Below are positions 53,347 through 61,423 of a DNA stretch of 64,000 bases, piece after piece. The notes under the pieces are model-generated. The model saw only the letters and a list, made by a program, of their open reading frames with translations, made no database searches and was not told where the DNA came from. This DNA is from Neobacillus niacini (lineage in GTDB: Bacteria > Bacillota > Bacilli > Bacillales > Cytobacillaceae): the NCBI RefSeq assembly GCF_000759675.1, contig NZ_BAWM01000083.1:46748-110747 (forward strand), read 5' to 3'. The position numbers were made by a program, and so were the translations under genes. The first letter of the stretch is position 1, and each line of letters opens with the position of its first letter.

Positions 53347-53799
53347 ATGGATAAATTCATGGAACGAGCAGTAGAACTAGCGATAGAAAATGTTCGTGAA
53401 GGTGGACAACCTTTTGGTGCAGTACTTGTGAAAAATAACAAAGTTGTAGCAGTAGGTGTTAATGAGCTGCACAAAACTTATGATGTTAGTGGACATGCGG
53501 AATTACTGGCTATCCGGCGCGCGCAAGAGCAATTACAAACGAATGATCTATCAGGTTATACCATGTATGCAAGTGGGGAGCCTTGTCCGATGTGTCTAAC
53601 GGCAATGTACTTTGCTGGAATCGAAAAGGTTTTTTATTGTGCTTCAGTTGAGAATGCGGTTGAAGTGGGATTAGGGAAATCTAAAACTATATATGAGGAT
53701 TTACAAAAAACAAAAGCAGAACGCTCACTTTCGATGATACAAATGCCATTAAATGAAGGGCAAAAAAATCCAATGAAGCTTTGGAAAGAGAGAACGTAG
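53347..53799 (+). CDS. nucleobase deaminase, guanine-deaminase-like
   Basis: 150 residues of the cytidine/deoxycytidylate deaminase fold: HAELLAIRRA (Zn ligand His and catalytic Glu) and PCPMCLTAMY (two Zn Cys). Closest by eye to Bacillus GuaD, with the domain-swapped type C-terminus (MKLWKERT). Would convert guanine to xanthine, though other purine or pyrimidine substrates are possible. TGGAGG precedes the ATG. Divergent from an Lrp regulator. Confidence 0.8.
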   Translation: MDKFMERAVELAIENVREGGQPFGAVLVKNNKVVAVGVNELHKTYDVSGHAELLAIRRAQEQLQTNDLSGYTMYASGEPCPMCLTAMYFAGIEKVFYCASVENAVEVGLGKSKTIYEDLQKTKAERSLSMIQMPLNEGQKNPMKLWKERT

Positions 53800-53898
53800 T
53801 CTTTGGAAACTGTGAGTTTAATGATTCAGGAAACAAGTTAATATAAGTTTATTGATCTTCAGCAAACGGGCACATTTCCGGTTTATACGGATCATTTC

Positions 53899-53950
53899 AA
53901 ATAAGGGATGAAAAGGCGACCAAACATTGGTGGTAACCCTTATTTTTTTG
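53899..53950 (+). terminator. intrinsic terminator
   Basis: AAATAAGGG pairs with CCCTTATTT, inner ACCA/TGGT pairing, then TTTT. Ends the deaminase gene. Confidence 0.7.
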
Positions 53951-54039
53951 ATTTGAATAAATACCGATAAATTTTTTTATAGGGATTTGTATGAACTGAC
54001 AAACCTTTAGTTTTCATTTATTTTTAATAGACAAAAAAT

Positions 54040-54237
54040 TTATTGCTTAGAAAGATTTACATAATGTGGCGCAGTTCGTCCTTTTTCGGTTAGTGTCCAT
54101 ATGCCTCGAACTGAATAATCTATGTAACCATCATAAACTAAATAATTTCTAGCAAAAGCAACTTCATTTTCAAACTTCTTTACTCCACTTTTTCCTCGGA
54201 TTTTCGGGTGGTGACAGGCATCGGTTGGTACGAGCAA
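54040..54237 (-). pseudogene. Mrr-type N-terminal domain fragment
   Basis: DLLVPTDACHHPKIRGKSGV then KFENEVAFARNYLVYDGYID and RGIWTLTEKGRTA match the winged-helix Mrr_N domain found in front of restriction-endonuclease-like domains (F-N-A--YL--G-ID---RG-W-LT--GR). Both ends are missing, so it is a relic of a restriction or similar gene. Its upstream side runs into the PhoP-box promoter of the next gene. Confidence 0.55.
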
Positions 54238-54240
54238 ATC

Positions 54241-54279
54241 TTTACATCAAATTAATAGTAACTTAATAGTTTTGGAATA
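54241..54279 (+). promoter_or_regulatory. PhoP boxes upstream of the phosphodiester glycosidase gene
   Basis: TTTACA (54241), TTAATA (54252), TTAATA (54263) fit the Bacillus PhoP consensus TT(A/T/C)A(C/T)A at exact 11-bp steps; a weak fourth (GGAATA, 54274) keeps the phase. The array ends 74 bases before the ATG. Confidence 0.65.
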
Positions 54280-54353
54280 AAATGAATTTATCGTCATTTA
54301 GTGGAAGAATTCCTCATAATTTGACGATGTTTAATAGACTTTGGAGGTGCTGT

Positions 54354-57300
54354 ATGAAGAGAAATTGGAAGAAAAGGTTGTTGCCGATCACTCTGTCAGT
54401 TGCTTTGGCTACGAGTATCATTTCTCCAAACCTGACGTCGGCCTTGGGTAGCTTTGATTTAAATTCTGAGGTTGTTCAAACACCGATCAACCTATATCAA
54501 GCTGATCTTGGATCTGGTGTGAAGGAAAAACATTATAGTTTTGAGGGGAAAGACGGTAAAAAGATTGAGAGTTTTGTAGTTGATGTAGATGTACATAATC
54601 CTAGTGTTTCGATTGAAGCAGGGACACCGAATGACGGAGAATCATATGGCCTTCAGCCCGTTAGAAAGCAAGCGGAAGCCGCAAATGCGGACAACCATCA
54701 AGTGGTTGCTGCTGTAAATGCCGATTTTTATAATATGGCAACAGGTGAGCCGAATGGGATTGTTTATAAGGATGGAAAAGCAATAAAAGCTCAGAATGGA
54801 TCCTGGAGATTTTTTGGAATGACCAAATCAGGCGAAGCGGTAATAGGTTCTGCCGCTGAATATGATGTCATGAAAGAGCAGTTACAAGAAGCGTTAGGCG
54901 GGAATGCAATCCTAGTAAAAGACGGACAAATCTTTCAAACACCGCAAACAGGCGCAGATAAAGAGCCTCGAACCGCTGTTGGGATTAAAGCAGACGGCGA
55001 TGTATTTTTTGTCGTGATCGATGGACGACAAGAGCCATATTCAGCTGGAATCTCTATGCCTGATTTGGCGAAATTAATGATTGATCTAGGAGCAGTGGAT
55101 GCGTTAAACCTTGATGGCGGAGGGTCGTCAACTTTTACCACTCGTGAACTGGGTGGAGATCAGCTTGAGGTTGACAACCAACCGTCTGATCGTTCGGAAC
55201 GAAGTGTTGCGAACTCGTGGCTGATTGTAACTGAAGAGCCAGCTGATCATGTTTTTGCCTCTGCTCATATTGAACCGTATGATCAATCCTTTACTCCTGG
55301 CTCAGCCATATCATTTACCGCGAAGGGAAGGGACAAATCCATGGCTTCCGCTGCATTGCCGACATCTGGCTTAACATGGGAATTATCGGATTCTTCCTTC
55401 GGTACCATTGATGAGATAGGAAATTTTACTTCGAACGGAAAAACCGGTCAATTCAATATTGTTTTGAAACATCAAGGCAATGAGGTTGGAAAAAGCATAA
55501 TCGAAATCGCCCAGCCGGAAGAGATGTCTTTTACCTCATCGGAAATAACCGTTGCGAGGAATAGCGAAAGTAACTTAGGCTTAGTGGCGAAATTTCAAAA
55601 GAGAATGGTAGATTGGAGTTTACAAGATATCGAATTTGAAATCCCTGAAGGGATGGGAACCATTGATGAAAACGGTGTCCTTCATTCAGCTGATAAATCC
55701 GTTTCCGGAACGATTACAGCGCGCTTGAAAGATTCCAATCTTTCAGCACAAATAAAAGTTTCAGTTGGAAAACTTCCTAAAGTTATGTTTGATTTTGAAC
55801 AGGATCTTGAAAGCTGGAGAACAGCAACAGCCAACCGCGGTGAAAAAGGAACGCTTAGTTTAAGTAAATATCCAGCACCCGTTCGGTTTGGTAGTCAGTC
55901 ATTAAAACTCGATTTTGATTTTACCAATGCCCAAAAGGGAACCACTCTTGGAGTTTATGCAGGTCCGGGGTCAAACACAGCCATCGAAGATAACCCTTCT
56001 GGCATTGGGATGTGGGTGTACGGAACACCGGAAGCACAAGGCTATTGGCTGAGAATGCTGATTGTCGATGGTAACAACAAAAGTCAGACCATTAATCTGA
56101 CTGGGGAAAAACCAGGGATTGATTGGACAGGTTGGAAATACGTCGAAGCAGAGATTCCTGCCTCTTTTACTGGGCCGTTCAAGCTATCGGGGACCCAAAC
56201 CATTCGGTTAATGTCAACAAATTCAGGAATCACCGGACCAATGACCAAAGGAACTATTTATGTTGATAATATTAGAGCTGTATACGGGGAAAAAGTAGAC
56301 GACTTATATCCTCCAGAAATCCAATCCATTAACGTAGACGGAAAAGAATTCACGAACAATGCTGTGAATCTGAAGGCAAGCATAAATGAATATGAAAACG
56401 ATCCATTTAAAACAGGAATCGATTGGGATAAAATAAGTATTTTCATAGATGGAAAGGATTATTCCAAGCTGGAAGGGCATTTTTCATATGATATGGATGG
56501 CTCCGTGTCCTTAAGTGGACTAAAATTTGCTGATGGAACCCATCAGGTCACCCTTATGGTTCCAGATAAATTTGGAAACCAAGCCATTAAAACAGTCTAT
56601 TTCACAGTAAACACCGGTTCAGCCAAGGTTGAAATCGCAAAAAAACAAGAGGAAGCGTTGCTGGGCGATGTGTTCGAGCTTGTGGTGAAAGCAACAAATC
56701 CAGCTGAAATCTCTGAATCTGCCATTAAATTGCAACTTGATAAAAACTATCCAGTAGAAAGTGTTACTTTTTCAAATGCTTTTAGCACTAGCACATCAAA
56801 CTATGATAAGGAAACGGGAATTCTTACATTAAATCTTGTGAACAACGGGGAAACTGCAGCAGCTGCAGAGGCGGCAACGATTCAAGTTCGCATTCCTGAA
56901 ACTACAAAGGAAGGCAGCTTGTTAACCTATGAAATCGCAGAAGCTAGTCTAAGCTATCGACCAGCGAAAGATCAAAGTTTTGTCTCTACCTATTCCATGA
57001 AGCCTGCGAGCGTGGAGGTCAGAGGTGCTTTCGAAATAGTAACAGAGCACATTTTAATTGGCAAGCCTACTGTTATGATGGTGAAAGATACTAAGAATGA
57101 ATTTGTCGCTGATGCGGAAGTTTTTGCTGTGATTGATGATAAAACTGTTTCACTTGGAAAAACAGACGAAAAGGGTTCTCTTCTAGTCGATTCTATCATC
57201 AATGAAGTAAAGAAAATTGCTTTATATGCTGTCAAAGATGGTAAGTATTCATTCAAATTGAACACGCAGACCTATCCTTCTCTAGCGGCGGCAAACGAAA

Positions 57301-58463
57301 TCAAAAATGTGATTAGCTCGCCGACGGGTGATCCTTATAAAGAAAAAGGCTTCACATGGATGTCGAGTCCATTAGCGGAAGATAAAACGGTAATCCAGTT
57401 TGCCAGAAAAAAGGACTATGACAAGAAAGGCGAAGGGGCACTAGAAACGGTTACCGGGTCATCCAGCAACCAAGTATTCTCTGGAGAGCAAGATATTACG
57501 AAAAACGGAATCGTTCGTGTGAATGAAGTGATCGTAACGAAATTACAACAAGGTACAACTTATATTTATCGTGTTGGTGATGGCGAAAATTGGTCAGAAC
57601 TACAAGAGTTCAACACGTTAAAAAGGAAGCAAACGTTCGAATTTGCGATTTTAGGAGACACGCAATCTCCTTCCGATTTGAGTGATTTTAATAAAATACT
57701 AGGGGATTTAGATAAGAAAGACTTGTCGTTCATGATTCATGTCGGCGACCTGATTGATGAATCTTCTAAATTTAAGCAATGGGACGATACATTACGGACC
57801 ATGAGCCAGTACAACAATATCCGTACGACTGATCTTGTCGCAACTCTGGGAAATCATGAATACATGGGGGATGCGGATGGCCATTTAGCGAAAGCCATTT
57901 TCAACTCGCCTGAAAATGGTCCAGATGCCGATATAGGCGGTACGTATTCAGTAGATTACAATAATATGCACATAAGTGTATTAGGGTATACGGATAATAC
58001 CGAGATTCTGAACAAACAGCTGGAATGGCTGAAACAGGATGTACAGAATTCCGATAAACCTTGGAAAATCCTTGTTACCCACAAGCCACCTTATTTCACC
58101 AATCCTTTTGGTGGAAATGCCATCATGAAAGAAAAGCTTCCGCCAGTTGTCGATGAATTAGGAATTGATATCGTATTCTCCGGCCATGATCATTCCTACG
58201 GCAGAACGAAAAAATTGAAGGCCGGCAAGGAAGACCCGAACGGAACGGTTTATGTAGTCGCCGGTACAACAGGTAAAAAACACTACGATGCCGTGGCAGA
58301 TGAGAAATTTGACTATGTCAATATGGAAAACATTGCTGTTTCCATTCAAGCCAAGGTAGACAAAGATCAAATCACCTTCACCACCATTACTTCTGACGGT
58401 GAAACCATTGATCAATTTACGGTCATCAATCCTGATTATCACGAAGAAGAAGAGGTTGAATAA
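54354..58463 (+). CDS. secreted phosphodiester glycosidase-metallophosphatase fusion
   Basis: 1369 residues from ATG 54354 (TTGGAGGTG upstream; an earlier in-frame ATG at 54282 lies in the promoter). Order: signal peptide (1-31); NAGPA/DUF2233 phosphodiester glycosidase domain (about 60-295) with AVNADFYNMATGEPNG near 120, RTAVGIKADG and NLDGGGSSTF near 253; Ig-like domain (about 315-450); carbohydrate-binding-like jelly roll (about 475-640, starting FDFEQDLESW); two linker domains including a cohesin-like one (about 755-900); FnIII-like phosphatase N-domain (about 980-1090); calcineurin-type metallophosphatase (1096-1360) with ILGDTQ, HVGDLID, GNHE (1166-1169) and SGHDHSYGR. It would act outside the cell, releasing sugars and then phosphate from phosphodiester-linked glycans such as teichoic acid linkage units. 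No LPXTG or SLH anchor is seen. Confidence 0.85.
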   Translation: MKRNWKKRLLPITLSVALATSIISPNLTSALGSFDLNSEVVQTPINLYQADLGSGVKEKHYSFEGKDGKKIESFVVDVDVHNPSVSIEAGTPNDGESYGLQPVRKQAEAANADNHQVVAAVNADFYNMATGEPNGIVYKDGKAIKAQNGSWRFFGMTKSGEAVIGSAAEYDVMKEQLQEALGGNAILVKDGQIFQTPQTGADKEPRTAVGIKADGDVFFVVIDGRQEPYSAGISMPDLAKLMIDLGAVDALNLDGGGSSTFTTRELGGDQLEVDNQPSDRSERSVANSWLIVTEEPADHVFASAHIEPYDQSFTPGSAISFTAKGRDKSMASAALPTSGLTWELSDSSFGTIDEIGNFTSNGKTGQFNIVLKHQGNEVGKSIIEIAQPEEMSFTSSEITVARNSESNLGLVAKFQKRMVDWSLQDIEFEIPEGMGTIDENGVLHSADKSVSGTITARLKDSNLSAQIKVSVGKLPKVMFDFEQDLESWRTATANRGEKGTLSLSKYPAPVRFGSQSLKLDFDFTNAQKGTTLGVYAGPGSNTAIEDNPSGIGMWVYGTPEAQGYWLRMLIVDGNNKSQTINLTGEKPGIDWTGWKYVEAEIPASFTGPFKLSGTQTIRLMSTNSGITGPMTKGTIYVDNIRAVYGEKVDDLYPPEIQSINVDGKEFTNNAVNLKASINEYENDPFKTGIDWDKISIFIDGKDYSKLEGHFSYDMDGSVSLSGLKFADGTHQVTLMVPDKFGNQAIKTVYFTVNTGSAKVEIAKKQEEALLGDVFELVVKATNPAEISESAIKLQLDKNYPVESVTFSNAFSTSTSNYDKETGILTLNLVNNGETAAAAEAATIQVRIPETTKEGSLLTYEIAEASLSYRPAKDQSFVSTYSMKPASVEVRGAFEIVTEHILIGKPTVMMVKDTKNEFVADAEVFAVIDDKTVSLGKTDEKGSLLVDSIINEVKKIALYAVKDGKYSFKLNTQTYPSLAAANEIKNVISSPTGDPYKEKGFTWMSSPLAEDKTVIQFARKKDYDKKGEGALETVTGSSSNQVFSGEQDITKNGIVRVNEVIVTKLQQGTTYIYRVGDGENWSELQEFNTLKRKQTFEFAILGDTQSPSDLSDFNKILGDLDKKDLSFMIHVGDLIDESSKFKQWDDTLRTMSQYNNIRTTDLVATLGNHEYMGDADGHLAKAIFNSPENGPDADIGGTYSVDYNNMHISVLGYTDNTEILNKQLEWLKQDVQNSDKPWKILVTHKPPYFTNPFGGNAIMKEKLPPVVDELGIDIVFSGHDHSYGRTKKLKAGKEDPNGTVYVVAGTTGKKHYDAVADEKFDYVNMENIAVSIQAKVDKDQITFTTITSDGETIDQFTVINPDYHEEEEVE

Positions 58464-58474
58464 GGAGAAAATAG

Positions 58475-58518
58475 AAAGAGTGTCAGGCACCATCGGGTGG
58501 TGCCTGGCACTCTTTTAA
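58475..58518. terminator. bidirectional terminator
   Basis: AAAGAGTG-CAGGCACCA pairs with TGGTGCCTG-CACTCTTTT around TCGGG, between the convergent phosphatase genes. Confidence 0.9.
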
Positions 58519-58524
58519 TTATTT

Positions 58525-60798
58525 CTACAAACTTCGGGCGTTGACAGTCACCGCTCGAACTTTTCCGTCCTGCCCTGCTGCGAAGAGAATGTTTCCTAAT
58601 GAAGCAGGAGTAGAATAGGTATACCCTGTGGAGAAGTGGTATCGGTCAACGACTGAACCATCTTTTGGATTAAGTCCTGTTATGAGCCCGTTAACACCGG
58701 TTACATAAACCATGCCATTTGCCAAAACAGGAGATGCGTTAAATATCCTTTGTTGTGTTGTAATCATCCAGCGCACTACACCGGTTGCAGGTTCAACCGC
58801 AAATACTTTGCCCCATTCATCGGCAAGAATTAGGAGTGGCTCTGGTTCGGATAGAATCAGCGGGCTTGAGTAAAGGAAGCCACCCTTAAGCCGCCAAACT
58901 TCTGCACCGGTCGCGCAATCCAGAGCATAAGCATTTGTTACATCTCCAACCAACACTAACTGGCGGTCATTTGGGCCCTTCGGTAAAACCGCTGCCTTGG
59001 ATGCCCATGGGCTGTAAAGCAGTGTACGGTATGGGGCGTCTTTAATTGCCAATGGTTTGGTCCAAATGACCTTCCCAGTTGCCGCATCCAACGCCCGGAC
59101 TTTGCCGTCCCCAGCGCCGATAAATGCAAAGCGTCCGTCTGAGGCAGGCTTTCCGGCAGATAATCCTTCAATTTGTGTACTCCAAAGCAGAGAACCTGTT
59201 TCAGCATTCACTCCTGCTATCATTCTTCCAACTGGAATAAGGACAATACCAGAAGCTTCTGTTTCAATGTAATGCAGCGTACCGAGAATCGGTTTTGGAA
59301 GTTTACATGTCCAAATCAAACTTCCAGATTGCGTATCAAGAGCATACAATGTGTGGTCTGCAGACCCTACAAAAATCCGATCTTGTTTTTTGTTAACGGC
59401 TGGTGTACCAATAATCGCTGCCCTGGTTTTATAGCTCCAGGTCGTTTTCCCTTTGTCATCCAGGTTTAGAGTGACAATTTCCCCATCCATGGTGGAGGCC
59501 ACTACCAATGCAGAGGCACCATTTTGCACTACGATTAAGTCGGACTGAATAGGGCTGCGTAGTTCTTGCACCCAGTTCATTCGTGATTTTGAAATGATCC
59601 CCTCAGACTTATCGATGGAAACCTCCTGGAATTCGTCCCAAAATTCTCCTTGTGTGTTAGTTACCCTAACTTGGAGTAAGTAAACTCCTAGAGCCATGTC
59701 ACTTGTATGAACATTTCCCCGCCATTGAAGTCGAGAACTTTTGGCTGGGATTAGGTCCTGCCAGTCCCCTGGATTCTTACCAGCATATGTATCTTCCGGC
59801 CAAAACTGATATTGGACGGATTGGATACTCGATTTTGGACTTAGCTCCACATGGAGAGAACCTGTTCCAGACGCATCTTTAGGCCCGGTAAAATGAACCA
59901 GTTTCGGTTTCTCAAACTGTGCGGGCTTTACTCCTTCAAGCAGTATCTCGACAAGTAGTGTTTTACCGGATGGGGAAGAGCCGTTAATCTCTGCATGATA
60001 TATTGCTAGTATCGGAGAACCGTTTGCCGCATTCTTTTTTTCCACCCAATGGTAGACAGCACTGTCTTTTGCTGCTGGCAGGGAGATCAATGTCATCCCA
60101 TTTTGTTTCCATACTTCTTCGCGATGAATATGTCCGGTAAAAACGGCCCGAACGTTATAGCGTTCAACAACCTCAAAAAACTTATTTTCATTGATAATAT
60201 AATAATTATTATTGCCAATTGGATAATGTAAATAAACTACGACAGGTGTATGCACGCCTGTTTTTTTAAGGTCTTTTTCCAACCAGTCCAACTGGGAAGC
60301 TGTAAAATATCCTGGTTCCTGAAGAAGCTGAGTTGGATCTAGAGCAATAAAATGAATGCCGCCATGATCGAAGGAATATTGAGACTCCCCAAATAGGTCC
60401 TCATACAATTCTCCAGCCCATTCGTCCCAACGTACTTCATGGTTTCCGGGAACGCCATAGACACGACCTTTCAGCTCTGCAGGCAGAATTTTATCGAATT
60501 CTTGATATTCTTCCGCAAATCCTGCTTCAACCATATCCCCGACATGTAGAACGAAATTTGCTTTAGTATTAGAAATTTCATTAAAGATGGTTCGAAGCCG
60601 CTCGCTGCGTGCAGGATTGTATGGGTCGATGTGGGTATCAGCAATAATCGCAAACGAAAAATCCTGATTATCCGCTAGAACAAAAGAGCCAAATGGAAGC
60701 TGGCTCAACATGGCTAGACCCATAATTCCTCCTGTCTTTTTCAAAAAATCTCTGCGATCAATTGGATCCGTTTTCCATTTCTTAAATTCCTGTTTCAT
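58525..60798 (-). CDS. Tat-exported metallophosphoesterase with PQQ-type propeller
   Basis: 757 residues. N-terminal Tat signal DRRDFLKKTGGIMGLAML (RR at 15-16); metallophosphoesterase domain (about 47-260) with IADTHID, HVGDMVE, PGNHE and TGHIHREE metal motifs; a beta-sandwich (about 285-400); a C-terminal beta-propeller (about 405-757) of PQQ/YWTD-like blades (VGSADHTLYALDTQSGSLIW, GAGDGKVRALDAATGKVIW). Export in folded form fits a metal-loaded enzyme, as with PhoD. AGGAGGAAAAG precedes the ATG. A PhoP-box array lies 60-100 bases upstream. Likely phosphate release from extracellular diesters; the propeller may bind substrate or cell wall. Confidence 0.85.
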   Translation of the reverse strand: MKQEFKKWKTDPIDRRDFLKKTGGIMGLAMLSQLPFGSFVLADNQDFSFAIIADTHIDPYNPARSERLRTIFNEISNTKANFVLHVGDMVEAGFAEEYQEFDKILPAELKGRVYGVPGNHEVRWDEWAGELYEDLFGESQYSFDHGGIHFIALDPTQLLQEPGYFTASQLDWLEKDLKKTGVHTPVVVYLHYPIGNNNYYIINENKFFEVVERYNVRAVFTGHIHREEVWKQNGMTLISLPAAKDSAVYHWVEKKNAANGSPILAIYHAEINGSSPSGKTLLVEILLEGVKPAQFEKPKLVHFTGPKDASGTGSLHVELSPKSSIQSVQYQFWPEDTYAGKNPGDWQDLIPAKSSRLQWRGNVHTSDMALGVYLLQVRVTNTQGEFWDEFQEVSIDKSEGIISKSRMNWVQELRSPIQSDLIVVQNGASALVVASTMDGEIVTLNLDDKGKTTWSYKTRAAIIGTPAVNKKQDRIFVGSADHTLYALDTQSGSLIWTCKLPKPILGTLHYIETEASGIVLIPVGRMIAGVNAETGSLLWSTQIEGLSAGKPASDGRFAFIGAGDGKVRALDAATGKVIWTKPLAIKDAPYRTLLYSPWASKAAVLPKGPNDRQLVLVGDVTNAYALDCATGAEVWRLKGGFLYSSPLILSEPEPLLILADEWGKVFAVEPATGVVRWMITTQQRIFNASPVLANGMVYVTGVNGLITGLNPKDGSVVDRYHFSTGYTYSTPASLGNILFAAGQDGKVRAVTVNARSL

Positions 60799-60857
60799 CT
60801 TTTCCTCCTGATTTTTGTGAGTAGATATTTGTGTTCACTAAAACTTTAACGGATGAA

Positions 60858-60896
60858 TGTAAAGTGGAAACTTAGGAATTGTTAAAAGTATGTTAA
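60858..60896 (-). promoter_or_regulatory. PhoP boxes upstream of the Tat phosphoesterase gene
   Basis: On the minus strand TTAACA (60896-60891), TTAACA (60885-60880), a degenerate third (TAAGTT) and TTTACA (60863-60858) stand at exact 11-bp steps, three of them perfect matches to TT(A/T/C)A(C/T)A. The last box is 60 bases before the ATG. Confidence 0.75.
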
Positions 60897-61035
60897 TGTG
60901 GAAAAATAAGTAATATTACTCTCATTCCTTTTAGGTCTTATATCCCAAAATCTTTGTGGTATTTTTCACTACCAACTAAGATATGAAAAGTCGTTACAAG
61001 GAACTAATAGTAACAAACTTAATTTATAGAAAATG

Positions 61036-61070
61036 GAGTGCCAGGGTATGTAAACTTGTCACTCTTTTTT
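61036..61070 (+). terminator. orphan hairpin with T-tract
   Basis: GAGTG-CA pairs with TG-CACTC, then TTTTTT. No gene ends here on the plus strand; the GAGTGCCAGG core resembles the terminator at 58475, suggesting a shared repeat unit. Confidence 0.4.
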
Positions 61071-61263
61071 GTTTGTAAAAAGAACTTTTAGAAAAAAATT
61101 AAAAACTTTCTTTCTCACAAACCTCCTAAAAAGCTTTTATTTCAACTATTTATTCCTTTTTTATCATTCATTTTCCCCTGTTCATCGTCCAGTTAACTTA
61201 TTACTCTATGTCCTAGATCATTTAGATTAGTAGAAAATACTTAATGCAAAAGTCCCGTGTTTT

Positions 61264-61313
61264 TTTACAATATCTTTAAAATATATTAATCCTACGTTTA
61301 ACTTCATTTAGTA
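61264..61313 (+). promoter_or_regulatory. PhoP boxes upstream of the glycerophosphodiesterase gene
   Basis: TTTACA (61264), TTTAAA (61275), TTAATC (61286), TTTAAC (61297) and TTAGTA (61308) hold an exact 11-bp period over five units; one is a perfect match to TT(A/T/C)A(C/T)A and the rest have one or two mismatches. 110 bases separate the array from the ATG. Confidence 0.6.
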
Positions 61314-61423
61314 ATATTTTCATTGTAAAGTATGTACTCCTTTGCACTCTTTCTATCTAAAATACACAAAAACACCCGTCAATTAGTCACAATGTTTCTA
61401 CTAAATAAAAAGGAGACTAACAA

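Noticed and set aside
58956..59469. Several open frames on both strands within the propeller gene
   Set aside because: They shadow a repetitive, higher-GC coding region and have no independent support.
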